From a virus: 64,000 bases of DNA. The notes under the pieces are model-generated. The model made no database searches and was not told the DNA's origin. It worked only from the letters and a program-made list of their open reading frames with translations. Location: IMG/VR virus record IMGVR_UViG_3300022689_000130, positions 62,001 to 126,000 of that record. One strand, written 5' to 3'. The position numbers and the translations under genes were made by a program. The stretch's first letter is position 1; each line of letters starts with the position of its first letter. Of the stretch, positions 42,601-49,774 are shown piece after piece.

Positions 42601-44376
42601 GAAAACGATCCTAATCTACAAATTCCTGAGTGGCTGCATGTAAGCTTGCGAGATAGTCTTGCGGGATTTGTACAAGACACCGTGCAGGAAACTTTTGAAT
42701 CATGGAACCCGGCAAAGACTTATTTTCCTCCTCAAATTGTCAAAAGCGGTAATGATCTATTCTATCGTTGTCACACTGAATCATTTAACAACGATCCTGA
42801 CGCAGACACAGACAATGATTTTTGGACCTTGCAAACAGTCGTGAACGAAAATCCAGACGGTGATTTTACAGGACAGAACACTGTTGAACTGTCAATGCCA
42901 CAACAGATTCCTGATTTGGATCTGCATCCATTCGTTCGTTATGGATTAGAGACACGTCCACATCAAACATGGTTTGAAAATATAGATCATGCTCGACGTG
43001 AATTAGTCAGTAAGATTAACGATCAAATTCTCTCAATCAACTTGGTCGATAGCGACATACCTTGGAGAGAAGAATTTGATCGCACATTCGATATGGGCAA
43101 CGGATTAATTTTTGACATAACCGATTATTGGAATTACACTGACTGGAATGCAGAAGGATTTAGTTACGATATTGGTACTGGTGATTACTTTGTCGAAAAT
43201 ACATCAGATCTAGCAGAACTTGTTCCAAACGAAGGAGAAATAGCACAAGTTGAAGTCAGTATGGATCAAGACGATCGAAACCGCCGCCAAGCTTATCAAT
43301 ATCAAGCTGGTGAATGGGTAATTGTGTTTAAGGAAAAAGCCACCATACAGTTCAATGAACTCTTATGGAATAATGAACTAGCCAATACAGGTTGGGATAT
43401 TGCGAAGTGGGATACTAATGGATGGGACTTGAATTCAAGTGGTGTTATTGTTGAAATTCTAGAAAGCTTCTATCGTGTAATTTGGACAGGTGAACGGGCC
43501 GGCCATTATGGAGACCTATGGATGCATATGGCTAAGCACGTTATTCGAGAGCAGGGAGAACCGGATTGGATCTTCAAAACCAGTTACTTTAACTTTATAG
43601 CACAGGATTCATTGGAAAAGCGTTTCAACAAATACTTTGAACAGAACATTGATCAGCTATTCGAATATATTAACACAGTGAAGCCTTTCCGAAGTAAATT
43701 ACGAGATGCTATCATTCGTAAAACAGCCGACGATTTCACCACCGTACAAACACTTGATACCCTAGAACTTCGAGTGCAGACAAATCCTGTTAACGAAACA
43801 GTAGACGATACCGAAACTCGTAGCTTCCGTATCAGTGTTAGTAGCGACAATCTCAATTATTCGAGCCAGATCGTTGACGAGCACAAAGTTCTACTCGCTA
43901 TGGATATCGGTGCAGAAGATGTAGTTATTCCGTATTTGCTAGATACCGGAACGATTCCAGAAACGTCGGGTGCAGTTTGGATTAATGGTGAGCGGATTGA
44001 ATATACCAATGTCGAAGCGCCGCCAGCGGCTGGAATCGGTGATGGCTTTAATTCAGGGTTCTCAAGCGGGTTTGGTGGCATTTCATTGTTGACTGGTATT
44101 ACTCGAGGAACACAGGGCACACTTGCGCGATCCCATCGTTATGCAGATATCATTGAAGACGAAACCAATCTTGAATTGATTGAAAATACTACATTGAGCG
44201 ATTGGGAGGATGCTCTCCGACCATCATGGGGTGAGTTAGGTGTTAGTATGCTAGACAACTCAGCCAATAGTGAACCAAACGCGATTACAATACGTGGTGA
44301 AGGTTTTGGAACCATTGAACCTGACGGTGAAATTTTAGCAGCACAGTTAAGTGCAAGAGCACAGAATGACAATTAA
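33628..44376 (+). CDS. Giant virion protein (3582 aa), baseplate/fibre, in gp7 position
   Basis: One unbroken frame of 10.7 kb directly after gp6, where T4 has gp7 (1032 residues). N-terminal 350 residues (DFQDYSEFLPNVNRSESLQR; IDTYWGRLAGRNYN; INYRNYYWIEGLIPV) look like an attachment domain; a Trp-Asp repeat (REGWDTVEWDTTAWDGTAP) occurs near 270 and again near 3260. Residues about 1383-1440 carry the GxGY...P.V.L repeat seen in gp6. Residues about 2418-2540 contain a tandem module ending GNGTANSDLGLSSGSF and GEGTANSVLGLQAGTF, common in phage fibres. C-terminal 500 residues include VKPFRSKLRDAI. Wedge-fibre fusion is likely; precise function unknown. Confidence 0.7.
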   Translation: MANKYRANPKDVKNFTQSSEIKLSQDFQDYSEFLPNVNRSESLQRFFGATVNQLLSSGSTQSIDTYWGRLAGRNYNPNSELFNPETDAIRLNYQFQPGTVSKSEGETQQTVSYINWLKRLESLGSDLNNHDRLFAEPGYVLDLPINADMFINYRNYYWIEGLIPVIEIEPTSADPIVLDDIVSQSQYTTPELSNHKEVTFVNGLLVKFTGPYVSSTSGNWFTDWTYYIENVGGADGIQLVPKFDAAGNDLFPSLTPYEVPIREGWDTVEWDTTAWDGTAPFASYDVNTTFERQDLNLNKSYIVMERWAADKNAWARSNKWFSIHALRQATEFNDLDLNAYLNVRTRADRPILEYRANMELFKHCKNYVETVDYAISLDQATEMLSGIDQFAIDDENVIQNGDIVLVAKINDDGPGPFSGAFSSAFNVGVQSVYFGDAFVVDGVGSNITLTPYASYSVDDYVIVGKGTERGAVYCLEQEGEGWKLSQNKLKAGTAPLFNLYDQDNHPLSDRTENDFAGDPVFRYKPNPNGAIDKELGFAPTFTEQGSFNNYDFEWTLSNTRYNENITVETSEEIRGYYFWRDHVRNEYFNGWSNIRGGQRVPIIQTILANGVDNPEFELGTDKVSYTTEYTIELNDDAYRFSEHSYIDVHPVGYANPEMIWKTDTVYTVNTLISDPTRMPVFLDAQGNPNAEIVVTVVSDVLAEITINDAYPFDKLRYQDPSDSTNFGEIFLSNTNQNRYTVQLNGQYLKEDVDYTFSGTKITVTAETQENDVLELMYVADADIQNVVYDVAPVHFFNSENRPFVGAGYDDLIKHFTRQLTALPGFEGDLGGINNYHNILRLHSYDGLIRQQIFQTKKAQYLIDQESINPIRALKSVSRDYDDFKTTFKNKVRQLWENESWENVRAIVDRAVSDINIGKNKEFKYAYSDMLYARRFQSFAYLIDKDSPALIYEVPETINCYGDKKNHLQIWIKEFDFALDQFIERPLVKGKDYIIEGNRIILQFVPDVGVRNVVNASDNVVNAAYNVIVGREIPGEEPTLVIRWYDYRQTSHVPFSAVKLGFFRPTCPEIIDGVLIGHDNSRYALTGTTIFDLDSPNFDIVAACLYDFELRIFNNLVDKHFVTPNFGFDMREFYPNPVGEFPYAIADLNSRLDDWYNRYAIRNGIDEIDTDDRYDAADQFTWNYSTVGPGLGSWRSLYVYNFGTDRPHTHPWEMLGHYVKPDWWDDNYSWDAGPRRDALINALKYGVTGNNLGPDYVNTKYARSQYDWTNDVLVTDDGSATLNPPVDANVVSAPTSQDASRPFVFGDWSDIEDEWRKSSDYLFALAEVFLQVRPYRTHELFWMLDRWNVNRAPTQEQWRNEDTCQRIGSTEIHNQLLTEGLVVGVRVREPGTGYSSLGLKFRPNHICYRNAEATAYVEAGQVSSVSITDPGRGFVSQPEVELTEPFGSEGVELEYIIDRNYHLTQLGFNSLPGEEFRVNVTDTNELATTLKQLDINYMLHVGGYTDKRILAIEADVNTGADSIRIPESSYDIFIDRNAPNTIAFYSGVRIEKLDVGYRVTGYNLDSQFFYYLKPSTAGKQVGVDIGNVTVTKYLNWRNEVARVPYRTIFRKRQELYDFLLGLGQYYETIGFSVKDQWDTEARAAIRWSLDSTQVDPFYANGIADTLVYRQGDQGVVQTIDVNYDGIPNVLDSDFKTIRRNEMLVLRNEDTTEMSLKSGDDRLFGVGVRVVEFEHVITFDNTSDFNDILYQPEIGVGQNRIRLIGERTRNWNGRIEAPGYIVRDRGLLLNIESSVREIENDWITSESKALERLTRQTIGFNVGYAKPTYMKDTFVGDRSAYNFEKGARKYKGTESALEAFTRNKNIFGSEFEHELYEDWMVRLGDYGDTSERNPLQFQVVHDKIKGDPQQFRFSDTFVSDKSDDLVIDLFKGGNEAISGNYSAPFSQYPVLRLDNQSINDLELLQEFTRDAGLPLVTEIDNFLGSIDDIEDIYDPTAPYALIPNWSESTAYVQGDLVRYFGRVYRLAVESTGLTNLNDDIVLRGTQIFPQVANGLTFIANGETVTFEKQETQVTFDQIVTNGTVTNPVVPSGDRLVIDGVNVDLINSVTTTTYADITILGNVSNPTIENEPGRQIIIGYADDISSPLTTVTVDFDEVDPTLTMQTILANALTTAGASNVIAQTNTRIAALEALRSAYVSANGVLGWQSFINDYYDSAPSPDRFVNPEYLGAQVAANLGAAWEAAARNLIDLDLNLLSDLGGTNTLDQADMVAGRGIGNFTGPQEIQFDADIIAANDLLDNVVTPNNQNENLADFVGFVENNGNTSIAAGQRITVTNPTEYVTDNITDITNKINAALALAGAPADISASPSGQIVTLVRENNLAGYRLGVVNDVDIGWSGANDVETQGSTVTEGQPLDLDLVVQRINQFSITGVTAQNINNRLRLTSTNQTLVLGNGTANSDLGLSSGSFQAVPNTTVVPVDLLIGDVVTQINNAEIENLVASQIGGALLLTFNGDSLEIGEGTANSVLGLQAGTFESFTDAVKNQFNEDDWTVVADPLNFNIWTIDNIGSNPIEPQTSINRYDVLQTLDFQIGVLEICAGEENGDDALVFCDTDHTLSVGDFVVIVNSTCIPSVDGIHRVTAIQNDQAFFIDRYIEQKGFTGKVFPLRSVRFPNSNLAFGAMFDTQYVQGNLGLPVGAYVYVDDLYNRAGDSRGFGAVFEVTRSSGQAGLVEVRQETGKTDNSEIRNGVLYSKESGETVIRHEVYDPLKGIIPGIAAAEIDIRSDNDFAYYNNSTDPEQELRNDISWGQLQVGTVWWDLSTAIYINYDQSTPEYRQEYWGELFPTASIDIYEWTKSPVTPEQYESAVQSGTIVDGVELTGQPYVIVNQFGEEQFNWSEEIEINPNTNQVETYFYFWVKNKTTTPTLERELSTIQIAEVIQDPTSQQIDWLAATSSNTLLVSSLGNASGYNDLVMQVNFDTDPGSYHQEYMLISENDPNLQIPEWLHVSLRDSLAGFVQDTVQETFESWNPAKTYFPPQIVKSGNDLFYRCHTESFNNDPDADTDNDFWTLQTVVNENPDGDFTGQNTVELSMPQQIPDLDLHPFVRYGLETRPHQTWFENIDHARRELVSKINDQILSINLVDSDIPWREEFDRTFDMGNGLIFDITDYWNYTDWNAEGFSYDIGTGDYFVENTSDLAELVPNEGEIAQVEVSMDQDDRNRRQAYQYQAGEWVIVFKEKATIQFNELLWNNELANTGWDIAKWDTNGWDLNSSGVIVEILESFYRVIWTGERAGHYGDLWMHMAKHVIREQGEPDWIFKTSYFNFIAQDSLEKRFNKYFEQNIDQLFEYINTVKPFRSKLRDAIIRKTADDFTTVQTLDTLELRVQTNPVNETVDDTETRSFRISVSSDNLNYSSQIVDEHKVLLAMDIGAEDVVIPYLLDTGTIPETSGAVWINGERIEYTNVEAPPAAGIGDGFNSGFSSGFGGISLLTGITRGTQGTLARSHRYADIIEDETNLELIENTTLSDWEDALRPSWGELGVSMLDNSANSEPNAITIRGEGFGTIEPDGEILAAQLSARAQNDN

Positions 44377-44383
44377 TTTTTAC

Positions 44384-44391
44384 AATAAATA
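44384..44391 (+). promoter_or_regulatory. Late promoter for the first small fibre gene
   Basis: AATAAATAGT, 24 bases before the ATG at 44415. Core TAAATA only; flank less like consensus. Confidence 0.55.
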
Positions 44392-44414
44392 GTGTATATT
44401 CAAGAAAGATAAGA

Positions 44415-45044
44415 ATGGCCCAGATTAGTAGAACATATTTTAAAGCAAATACCATTGCATTGTATCCTGATAATTTAAGCGGTGAGATTTCACCAGCTGA
44501 TCTTCGTGAACAGATGGATAATCTTGCTGATAGCACTGGATTTTTGACAATCAAAATTGCGCCTCCAACTGTCACTGATGACAGCGCCGGCACTGCTGGT
44601 AATGGTAGTTTTGGTGTAGGTGATATTTGGGTTGATGAAACTGGAAATGCGGCTTATATTTGTGTTGATGCTACTGCCGGCGCCTCAGTCTGGAATAAAA
44701 TTACATCTCCTAGATCACCAGTTGATATAAATGTTCAATCTGCTAGTTATACATTAGCACTCATTCATGCCGGGTCGATTCAAGAAATCGACGCCCTCGC
44801 AGGACCGATAACAGTAACTATTCCGACAGATGCATCAGTTTCATTTCCGATCGGAACAGTAATCGATATTACCAATATTGATAATGCCAATGCTATCAGT
44901 ATTGCAGGCGATGTTGGAGTGACATTAAATGGTGTTTCTGCTGGTAGTGGTAATCTAAATGGAACACTTTATGAAAAAGTGTCGCTTTACAAACGTGCAA
45001 CCAATGAATGGGTTGCACAAGGTGCAATTGGAGTAGTGGCTTAA
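44415..45044 (+). CDS. Virion fibre/decoration protein A (209 aa)
   Basis: Short N-terminal helix domain (YFKANTIALYPDNLSGEISP, then LREQMDNLADS), a middle GNGSFGVGDIWVDETGNAAY strand block, and a C-terminal beta domain that ends SLYKRATNEWVAQGAIGVVA. The same three modules recur in the next gene, so the two are paralogues. Beta-rich, no catalytic motif. Probably a trimeric fibre tip or baseplate-attached spike. Own late promoter. Confidence 0.6.
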   Translation: MAQISRTYFKANTIALYPDNLSGEISPADLREQMDNLADSTGFLTIKIAPPTVTDDSAGTAGNGSFGVGDIWVDETGNAAYICVDATAGASVWNKITSPRSPVDINVQSASYTLALIHAGSIQEIDALAGPITVTIPTDASVSFPIGTVIDITNIDNANAISIAGDVGVTLNGVSAGSGNLNGTLYEKVSLYKRATNEWVAQGAIGVVA

Positions 45045-45081
45045 TGCAAGATAAAGGATTCTGGCTTTATTGACAAGGCAC

Positions 45082-45089
45082 TATAAATA
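45082..45089 (+). promoter_or_regulatory. Late promoter for the second fibre gene
   Basis: TATAAATATCG, an exact T4 late core, 17 bases before the ATG at 45107. Confidence 0.75.
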
Positions 45090-45106
45090 TCGAGATAGGA
45101 TAACAC

Positions 45107-46417
45107 ATGACACAAGTTGATCGCACCACATTCAAAGATAGCACTGCAACTATGTATGCTGATAACTCCACTGGAAATATTGGAGCATCTGACTTGCGAT
45201 TTCAGATGAACAATATTGCAGATAGTGTAACGTTCAAGAGAACAGGAAAAATCACAGATCCAAATAACAACGACGATGATGTGAATACGAATGGTAACGG
45301 CACATTCGGGATCGGAGATATTTGGATAAACGAATCTACAAATAATGCATTTGTATGTACTGACAACACTACCGGCAATGCAGTTTGGATCAAAATGACT
45401 TTTACCGACTTGAGTCCTATATCTAGCGCATTTGGCCCTCTTGACGGACAGCTTGCCGTTTGGGACGGAAATGGGGCTGATACATTGCGTGGGTTTGCCA
45501 ATATTTTTTGGGACAACGATAATGGACTCTTGACAATTGACGGAAATTTAGAAATTACCGGAACAGTTGGAGGACGCGATATTGCTGTTGACGGAGCAAA
45601 ATTAGATGGGCTTCCGGCTGATGCAATCAATTCGGTTGCATTTGAAGCAGATGTGGTAGATGGTAGCGGCGCAGCAGGTTTTACTGCTACCAAACTCACT
45701 GTTGACGTTACTTCTCAAGACAGCGGCCTTACAATTGTCAATGACAGCGGAGACGCCAGATTGTCATTCAAAGCGAATGTAGTGGTTAGTGACACTGCAG
45801 ATCGTGCTCTAGATACCAACGATAATTTTACACATGTAAACAATGCCGGAGCGGCTGGTGCGGTTCGTTGGACACTGCCGACAATTACAAATGATGAAGA
45901 TCTAATTGTTACCTTTTTTAAGGTCGAAGACCAACCAATGGAATTGATTGGATCCAATACCGTTACAATAAACGGCAATACTGAAAATGGCGGCGGGGAA
46001 TCTTTGCTTACTATCTGCCCTACTCCACATAATAGTTTTGCAACAATTTTACGCACTGGTGTTAATACTTACCGTGTTTTTACCAGCCAGGATCCTGAAA
46101 TACAGTTCAGCACACAAACTGGTGCAGCTTACACTTTGACATTGACAGACCGCTATAAAATTATTACAATGAACGACCCTGGCGCAAACGTCCTAACTAT
46201 TCCAGACAATACAACTGTGCCTCTTCCAGTAGGTACTGAGATTCGTGTTATACAGATTGGCGCTGGAGTAACTAGTATAACAGCCAGTGCAGGTGTTGAT
46301 TTGAATAGCGTGACAGCAGGTAGCGGCGATATTCAAAAGCAATGGGGCGAAGTTCGCCTATACAAAACAGCAACAGATGAATGGTATGTGGCCGGCGATG
46401 TCGGGTTGGTAGCGTAA
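45107..46417 (+). CDS. Virion fibre/decoration protein B (436 aa), paralogue of A
   Basis: N-terminus TTFKDSTATMYADNSTGNIG and LRFQMNNIADSVTFK, the GNGTFGIGDIWINESTNNAF strand block, and the C-terminal RLYKTATDEWYVAGDVGLVA ending match the neighbour module for module; about 220 additional residues lie in between (e.g. GLLTIDGNLEITGTVGGRDI, a fibre-type repeat, and a Gly/Asp-rich shaft). Consistent with a longer version of the same fibre. Function inferred only from composition, location and duplication. Confidence 0.6.
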   Translation: MTQVDRTTFKDSTATMYADNSTGNIGASDLRFQMNNIADSVTFKRTGKITDPNNNDDDVNTNGNGTFGIGDIWINESTNNAFVCTDNTTGNAVWIKMTFTDLSPISSAFGPLDGQLAVWDGNGADTLRGFANIFWDNDNGLLTIDGNLEITGTVGGRDIAVDGAKLDGLPADAINSVAFEADVVDGSGAAGFTATKLTVDVTSQDSGLTIVNDSGDARLSFKANVVVSDTADRALDTNDNFTHVNNAGAAGAVRWTLPTITNDEDLIVTFFKVEDQPMELIGSNTVTINGNTENGGGESLLTICPTPHNSFATILRTGVNTYRVFTSQDPEIQFSTQTGAAYTLTLTDRYKIITMNDPGANVLTIPDNTTVPLPVGTEIRVIQIGAGVTSITASAGVDLNSVTAGSGDIQKQWGEVRLYKTATDEWYVAGDVGLVA

Positions 46418-46426
46418 TTTTAGAAT

Positions 46427-46434
46427 CATAAATA
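46427..46434 (+). promoter_or_regulatory. Late promoter for the third fibre-region operon
   Basis: CATAAATATT, 22 bases before the GTG at 46456; same sequence as the promoter before gp25. Confidence 0.55.
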
Positions 46435-46455
46435 TTAGAATGGGTAGAAAACCTT

Positions 46456-47031
46456 GTGGATCATTTAAAAGTAAGAATTGAAGGACATGTGTGCATACGT
46501 GATTTAGATTCTGGCGAAGTCATTTTGAATCGCCGCAATGCGATCCACCGTGAAAATATGAGTTTCGCGCTCGCTAGTGCTTTGGGTGATGTTACAAATA
46601 CTCGAAATACAAAAGGTTTTATCGATAGATTGGCTTTTGGAAACGGCGGGGTAGTTGTCGATGGTAGCGGAAATATCACATACAACACTGTCAATGTAGA
46701 TAATGTAACCGACGAGTTATACAATCAGACTTATAGTAAGCAGGTAAACTTCAGCGATGTTGAAGATGCCGGCAATAATATGGGAGTGGTGCACGAAGCA
46801 GGAACCACTTTCAGTGACATCGTTGTCACATGCACATTGGACTATGGTGAGCCTGTCGGGCAAGATCCATTGGATGACACTGCCAACCAAGAGGGTGAGT
46901 TTGTGTTTGATGAGATCGGTCTAGTGTCACAACAAGGTAGATTGCTAACACATTTAATCTTTCATCCTGTGCAAAAAAGCGCAAATAGAAAGATACAAGT
47001 GGTCTACACAGTAAGATTTTTGGTAGGATAA
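46456..47031 (+). CDS. Virion structural protein (191 aa)
   Basis: Starts at GTG (46456); no in-frame ATG is available before the conserved region VRIEGHVCIRDLDSGEVI. The C-terminal part FDEIGLVSQQGRLLTHLIFH then QKSANRKIQVVYTVRFLVG is a beta-rich pattern that I recall from tail structural proteins of marine T4-like phages. No enzyme motifs. It precedes a probable fibre gene by 3 bases, so both are probably baseplate appendage parts. Confidence 0.6.
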   Translation: MDHLKVRIEGHVCIRDLDSGEVILNRRNAIHRENMSFALASALGDVTNTRNTKGFIDRLAFGNGGVVVDGSGNITYNTVNVDNVTDELYNQTYSKQVNFSDVEDAGNNMGVVHEAGTTFSDIVVTCTLDYGEPVGQDPLDDTANQEGEFVFDEIGLVSQQGRLLTHLIFHPVQKSANRKIQVVYTVRFLVG

Positions 47032-47034
47032 TAT

Positions 47035-48105
47035 ATGGCATATACAGTAGATTTTACAGACGGAACCAAAACCGCCATTTCCGTATCAAATGGTGGAGTT
47101 GAGACTTCAACTAGCCTAGGTCTTGTCGGACGAGGTTTCAATGGTTACGGTGAAACCGTAGCTGAAAACTTCCTTCATTTGCTAGAAAACTTTGCGTCAG
47201 GTTCCGCGCCAAGCAAGCCGATTGAAGGACAGCTTTGGTACGACTCAGCTAACAACTCACTCAAGTATTTTGATGATACAGTAGAGAACAGCGGCAACTG
47301 GAAGCCAGTTGCTAGCATGACTGTGCAAGGCACTGCACCAACAACCGTTGGAGAAACTGATGGTCATTTTTGGCTCGATAGCGATACTGGTCTGCTATAT
47401 CTTTATTATAACGGTAGTTGGTTGAACATTGCAGATGCTTCAAGCGACACTCGTCTTGTGGCTCGGACACGATGGGATAACCTAGGTAGCAGCCATCGCA
47501 CTTTGGAAATGCTCGTAGCAGGAGAAATTGTAAGTATTGTGAGCAGTGATGATTCTTGGCAACCAGCTGATGTCACGGTTGGCGTTAATGGTCCTGAATA
47601 TTTGGAAGATGGTTCCACACTACTTTCAACACAATATCCAACCATCGGTAAGGGTATTACAATGACAAATCAATCAAACTATTTCTTTGCTGGCACCGCT
47701 TCCCGCGCGCAATATGCTGACCTTGCAGAACGTTATCATGCTGATCAGGTATATGAAGCAGGGACAGTTGTTAAAATTGGCGGCGTGAACGAAGTTACCC
47801 AGACTGACCAAGAGTTCTGCACAGATGTCTTTGGTGTTGTATCTGCAGAGCCTGCATTTGGTATGAACGCTGCCGCCGGAACGGATGAAACCCATCCGTT
47901 TGTCGCGCTCAGCGGACGACTACCAGTGAAGGTTATAGGAAAGGTAAGTAAAGGTGATCGTCTAGTGTCAAGTAATCTGCCAGGTCATGCAATGAGTACT
48001 GGTAATACAACTGGGTTTGACTGGCAATTTGTAATTGGACGAGCACTTGAAGATAAAGATACGGATGGACCAGGAACCATTGAAGTAGTAGTAGGAACAA
48101 AGTAA
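47035..48105 (+). CDS. Tail fibre protein with peptidase G2-like C-terminus (356 aa)
   Basis: Residues about 60-130 have repeated Trp-containing strands (GQLWYDSANNSLKYFDD, DGHFWLDSDTGLLYLYYNGS) as in phage fibre heads. Residues about 230-345 (ADLAERYHADQVYEAGTVVK, FGVVSAEPAFGMNA, PFVALSGRLPVKVIGKVSKG) resemble the autoproteolytic/chaperone end domain (peptidase G2-like) that helps fibre trimerisation in other phages. Catalytic residues cannot be assigned with confidence. Adjoins the next gene without a gap. Confidence 0.65.
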   Translation: MAYTVDFTDGTKTAISVSNGGVETSTSLGLVGRGFNGYGETVAENFLHLLENFASGSAPSKPIEGQLWYDSANNSLKYFDDTVENSGNWKPVASMTVQGTAPTTVGETDGHFWLDSDTGLLYLYYNGSWLNIADASSDTRLVARTRWDNLGSSHRTLEMLVAGEIVSIVSSDDSWQPADVTVGVNGPEYLEDGSTLLSTQYPTIGKGITMTNQSNYFFAGTASRAQYADLAERYHADQVYEAGTVVKIGGVNEVTQTDQEFCTDVFGVVSAEPAFGMNAAAGTDETHPFVALSGRLPVKVIGKVSKGDRLVSSNLPGHAMSTGNTTGFDWQFVIGRALEDKDTDGPGTIEVVVGTK

Positions 48106-49353
48106 GTGAATCTAGTCCAAGGCGGTTTAATTGAAACAGCAGACTACAACGATATCGCGTTGGAGATCAATCGCCTATTCAGTGATAACACGGTTGGACT
48201 GGTGTATTCGACATCAGATCTATTGTTAAACACTACATTAGCATCGCCACTTGGTACGAATGTGCCGGTTGATCTTTCTAGTAATCCTCTTGAAACAGAT
48301 TTTTTAGTGGTAATTGTAGATACTGGCAGTGGCTTTGAAACCCTACAATCAAGCAACGGCGATTATACTATAAATTATATCGCAGATCCAGTAACTATTC
48401 AATTTCCTATCCTGTATGCAGCAGGCACGTCAATAAGAGTATATAATCGAACTGATCACCGTTATGGATGGGGACAGCAAGCAAGTGTCACACCAGTTGT
48501 AGTTGGTAATTTGGTTTATGCGGATGAGCCTGATTTGCAAGCATATATTGAAGCAAATACAAACAATTTGATCGACAAGATCAATATTGCTGAAGAACGA
48601 ATCGGAGGTCCAAGTGAGTTTAGTCGTATTTCTCCAAGCTCATTGATCCGTGCAACTGATATCACCAGTTTACGTGATGCAATTAATACCGAGATTCTTA
48701 CTCTCGATAACTATTGGAAGAACGTGATAGCAACAACAATCAATCCTGTCGAGAGTTTCACACGTGACCTCGATTGGGACAATATTTTGATTGGAGAAAT
48801 GCGTCATACATGGTCCAGTTATAACAGCATGAGATATTTCTTTAATAGTGGTGGCGAACTACGTGCCAACATTGCGCTTACAGGCGACCCAGACAATCAA
48901 GGATTTTACAACTGGAACTTAGTTGCCAATCAGATGGGCGAATTGATAGTTAATTTTGATACAACTTTTCAAAGTGGCACCGGCGGCATATCAGAGCAGA
49001 TCGGCGCATATGAGTTGACTGATACCTATCAATTACTATTCACATCAACTAGCCCATCTGCTCCTGTTGCACCCGGCGGAGAGTATGATGAATACAGCGA
49101 TTTTACCGATCTTGTAATTCGCTGGGAAGGACGAATCTTCGAAAACACACCGAGTGCAGGTGAGGTAAGTATCGATATTCGAGTTACGCTAGATGACGTA
49201 AACTTGAATACTACAACAGAAGGCACAACCACATATAACGGTGGTTACAAGATTGCTGATTCGATTACTGAAAACTCAGCTGTATTTGACATGACGTCAA
49301 ATGCACCAACCCTTAGCATATTGAATGATTTCGAAAGTGGTGATGACAGCTAA
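48106..49353 (+). CDS. Virion structural protein (415 aa)
   Basis: GTG start directly after the preceding stop. Contains DNILIGEMRHTWSSYNSMRY and FFNSGGELRANIAL, then repeated beta strands with Gly/Thr/Asn turns; no transmembrane segment or catalytic motif. The HTWSSYNSMRYFFNSGGE-like segment appears in appendage genes of related marine myophages as I recall. Last member of the late fibre run. Exact role unknown. Confidence 0.55.
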   Translation: MNLVQGGLIETADYNDIALEINRLFSDNTVGLVYSTSDLLLNTTLASPLGTNVPVDLSSNPLETDFLVVIVDTGSGFETLQSSNGDYTINYIADPVTIQFPILYAAGTSIRVYNRTDHRYGWGQQASVTPVVVGNLVYADEPDLQAYIEANTNNLIDKINIAEERIGGPSEFSRISPSSLIRATDITSLRDAINTEILTLDNYWKNVIATTINPVESFTRDLDWDNILIGEMRHTWSSYNSMRYFFNSGGELRANIALTGDPDNQGFYNWNLVANQMGELIVNFDTTFQSGTGGISEQIGAYELTDTYQLLFTSTSPSAPVAPGGEYDEYSDFTDLVIRWEGRIFENTPSAGEVSIDIRVTLDDVNLNTTTEGTTTYNGGYKIADSITENSAVFDMTSNAPTLSILNDFESGDDS

Positions 49354-49367
49354 CCCACAGATATCAT

Positions 49368-49396
49368 TTGACTTTGGCAACTAAATCAATTATCAT
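49368..49396 (+). promoter_or_regulatory. Sigma70-like promoter for the accessory block
   Basis: TTGACT (49368-49373), 17 bases, TATCAT (49391-49396), about 28 bases before the ATG at 49425, which has AAGGAG. No late TAAATA element is seen here, in contrast to the fibre genes before it. Confidence 0.5.
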
Positions 49397-49424
49397 CTAA
49401 CTCACTATATCCTAAGGAGTCACT

Positions 49425-49772
49425 ATGGACGAAAGACTTGAACGCGCGCTAGCGTTTGGAAACTATCGTATTACGATAGAAAACCGACGTAAAGCTATTG
49501 TACGCCGGTTTGAAAATATGTTGACTGTGTATCATCATAATGGCATGTTCGTTGCTAATCAAGAAACTATTGCATTTGTTGACACATTGATTAGACAAAA
49601 TCATAAAGACGCTATTTTGCTTGATAGTAAAAACAACCCTATCGAAATCGATGATCTTGTTGCGTTTCGAGATGTGCTGTTTGATGCATATTTTGCAGCC
49701 ACCAACGAATACTTGACTGAAGTCAGGAAATTGAAAAAAGCGCGCGATGTGAAAAAAGCAATGGATTGGTGA
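49425..49772 (+). CDS. Small conserved-type protein heading the accessory block (115 aa)
   Basis: MDERLERALAFGNYRITIEN, MFVANQETIAFVDTLIRQN and AYFAATNEYLTEVRKLKKAR form a helical pattern I associate with small proteins found beside fibre genes in marine T4-like phages. AAGGAGTCACT precedes the ATG. Soluble, no Cys motif, no function known. It could be a fibre chaperone or, less likely, a partner peptide for the radical-SAM enzymes downstream. Confidence 0.55.
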   Translation: MDERLERALAFGNYRITIENRRKAIVRRFENMLTVYHHNGMFVANQETIAFVDTLIRQNHKDAILLDSKNNPIEIDDLVAFRDVLFDAYFAATNEYLTEVRKLKKARDVKKAMDW

Positions 49773-49774
49773 TC

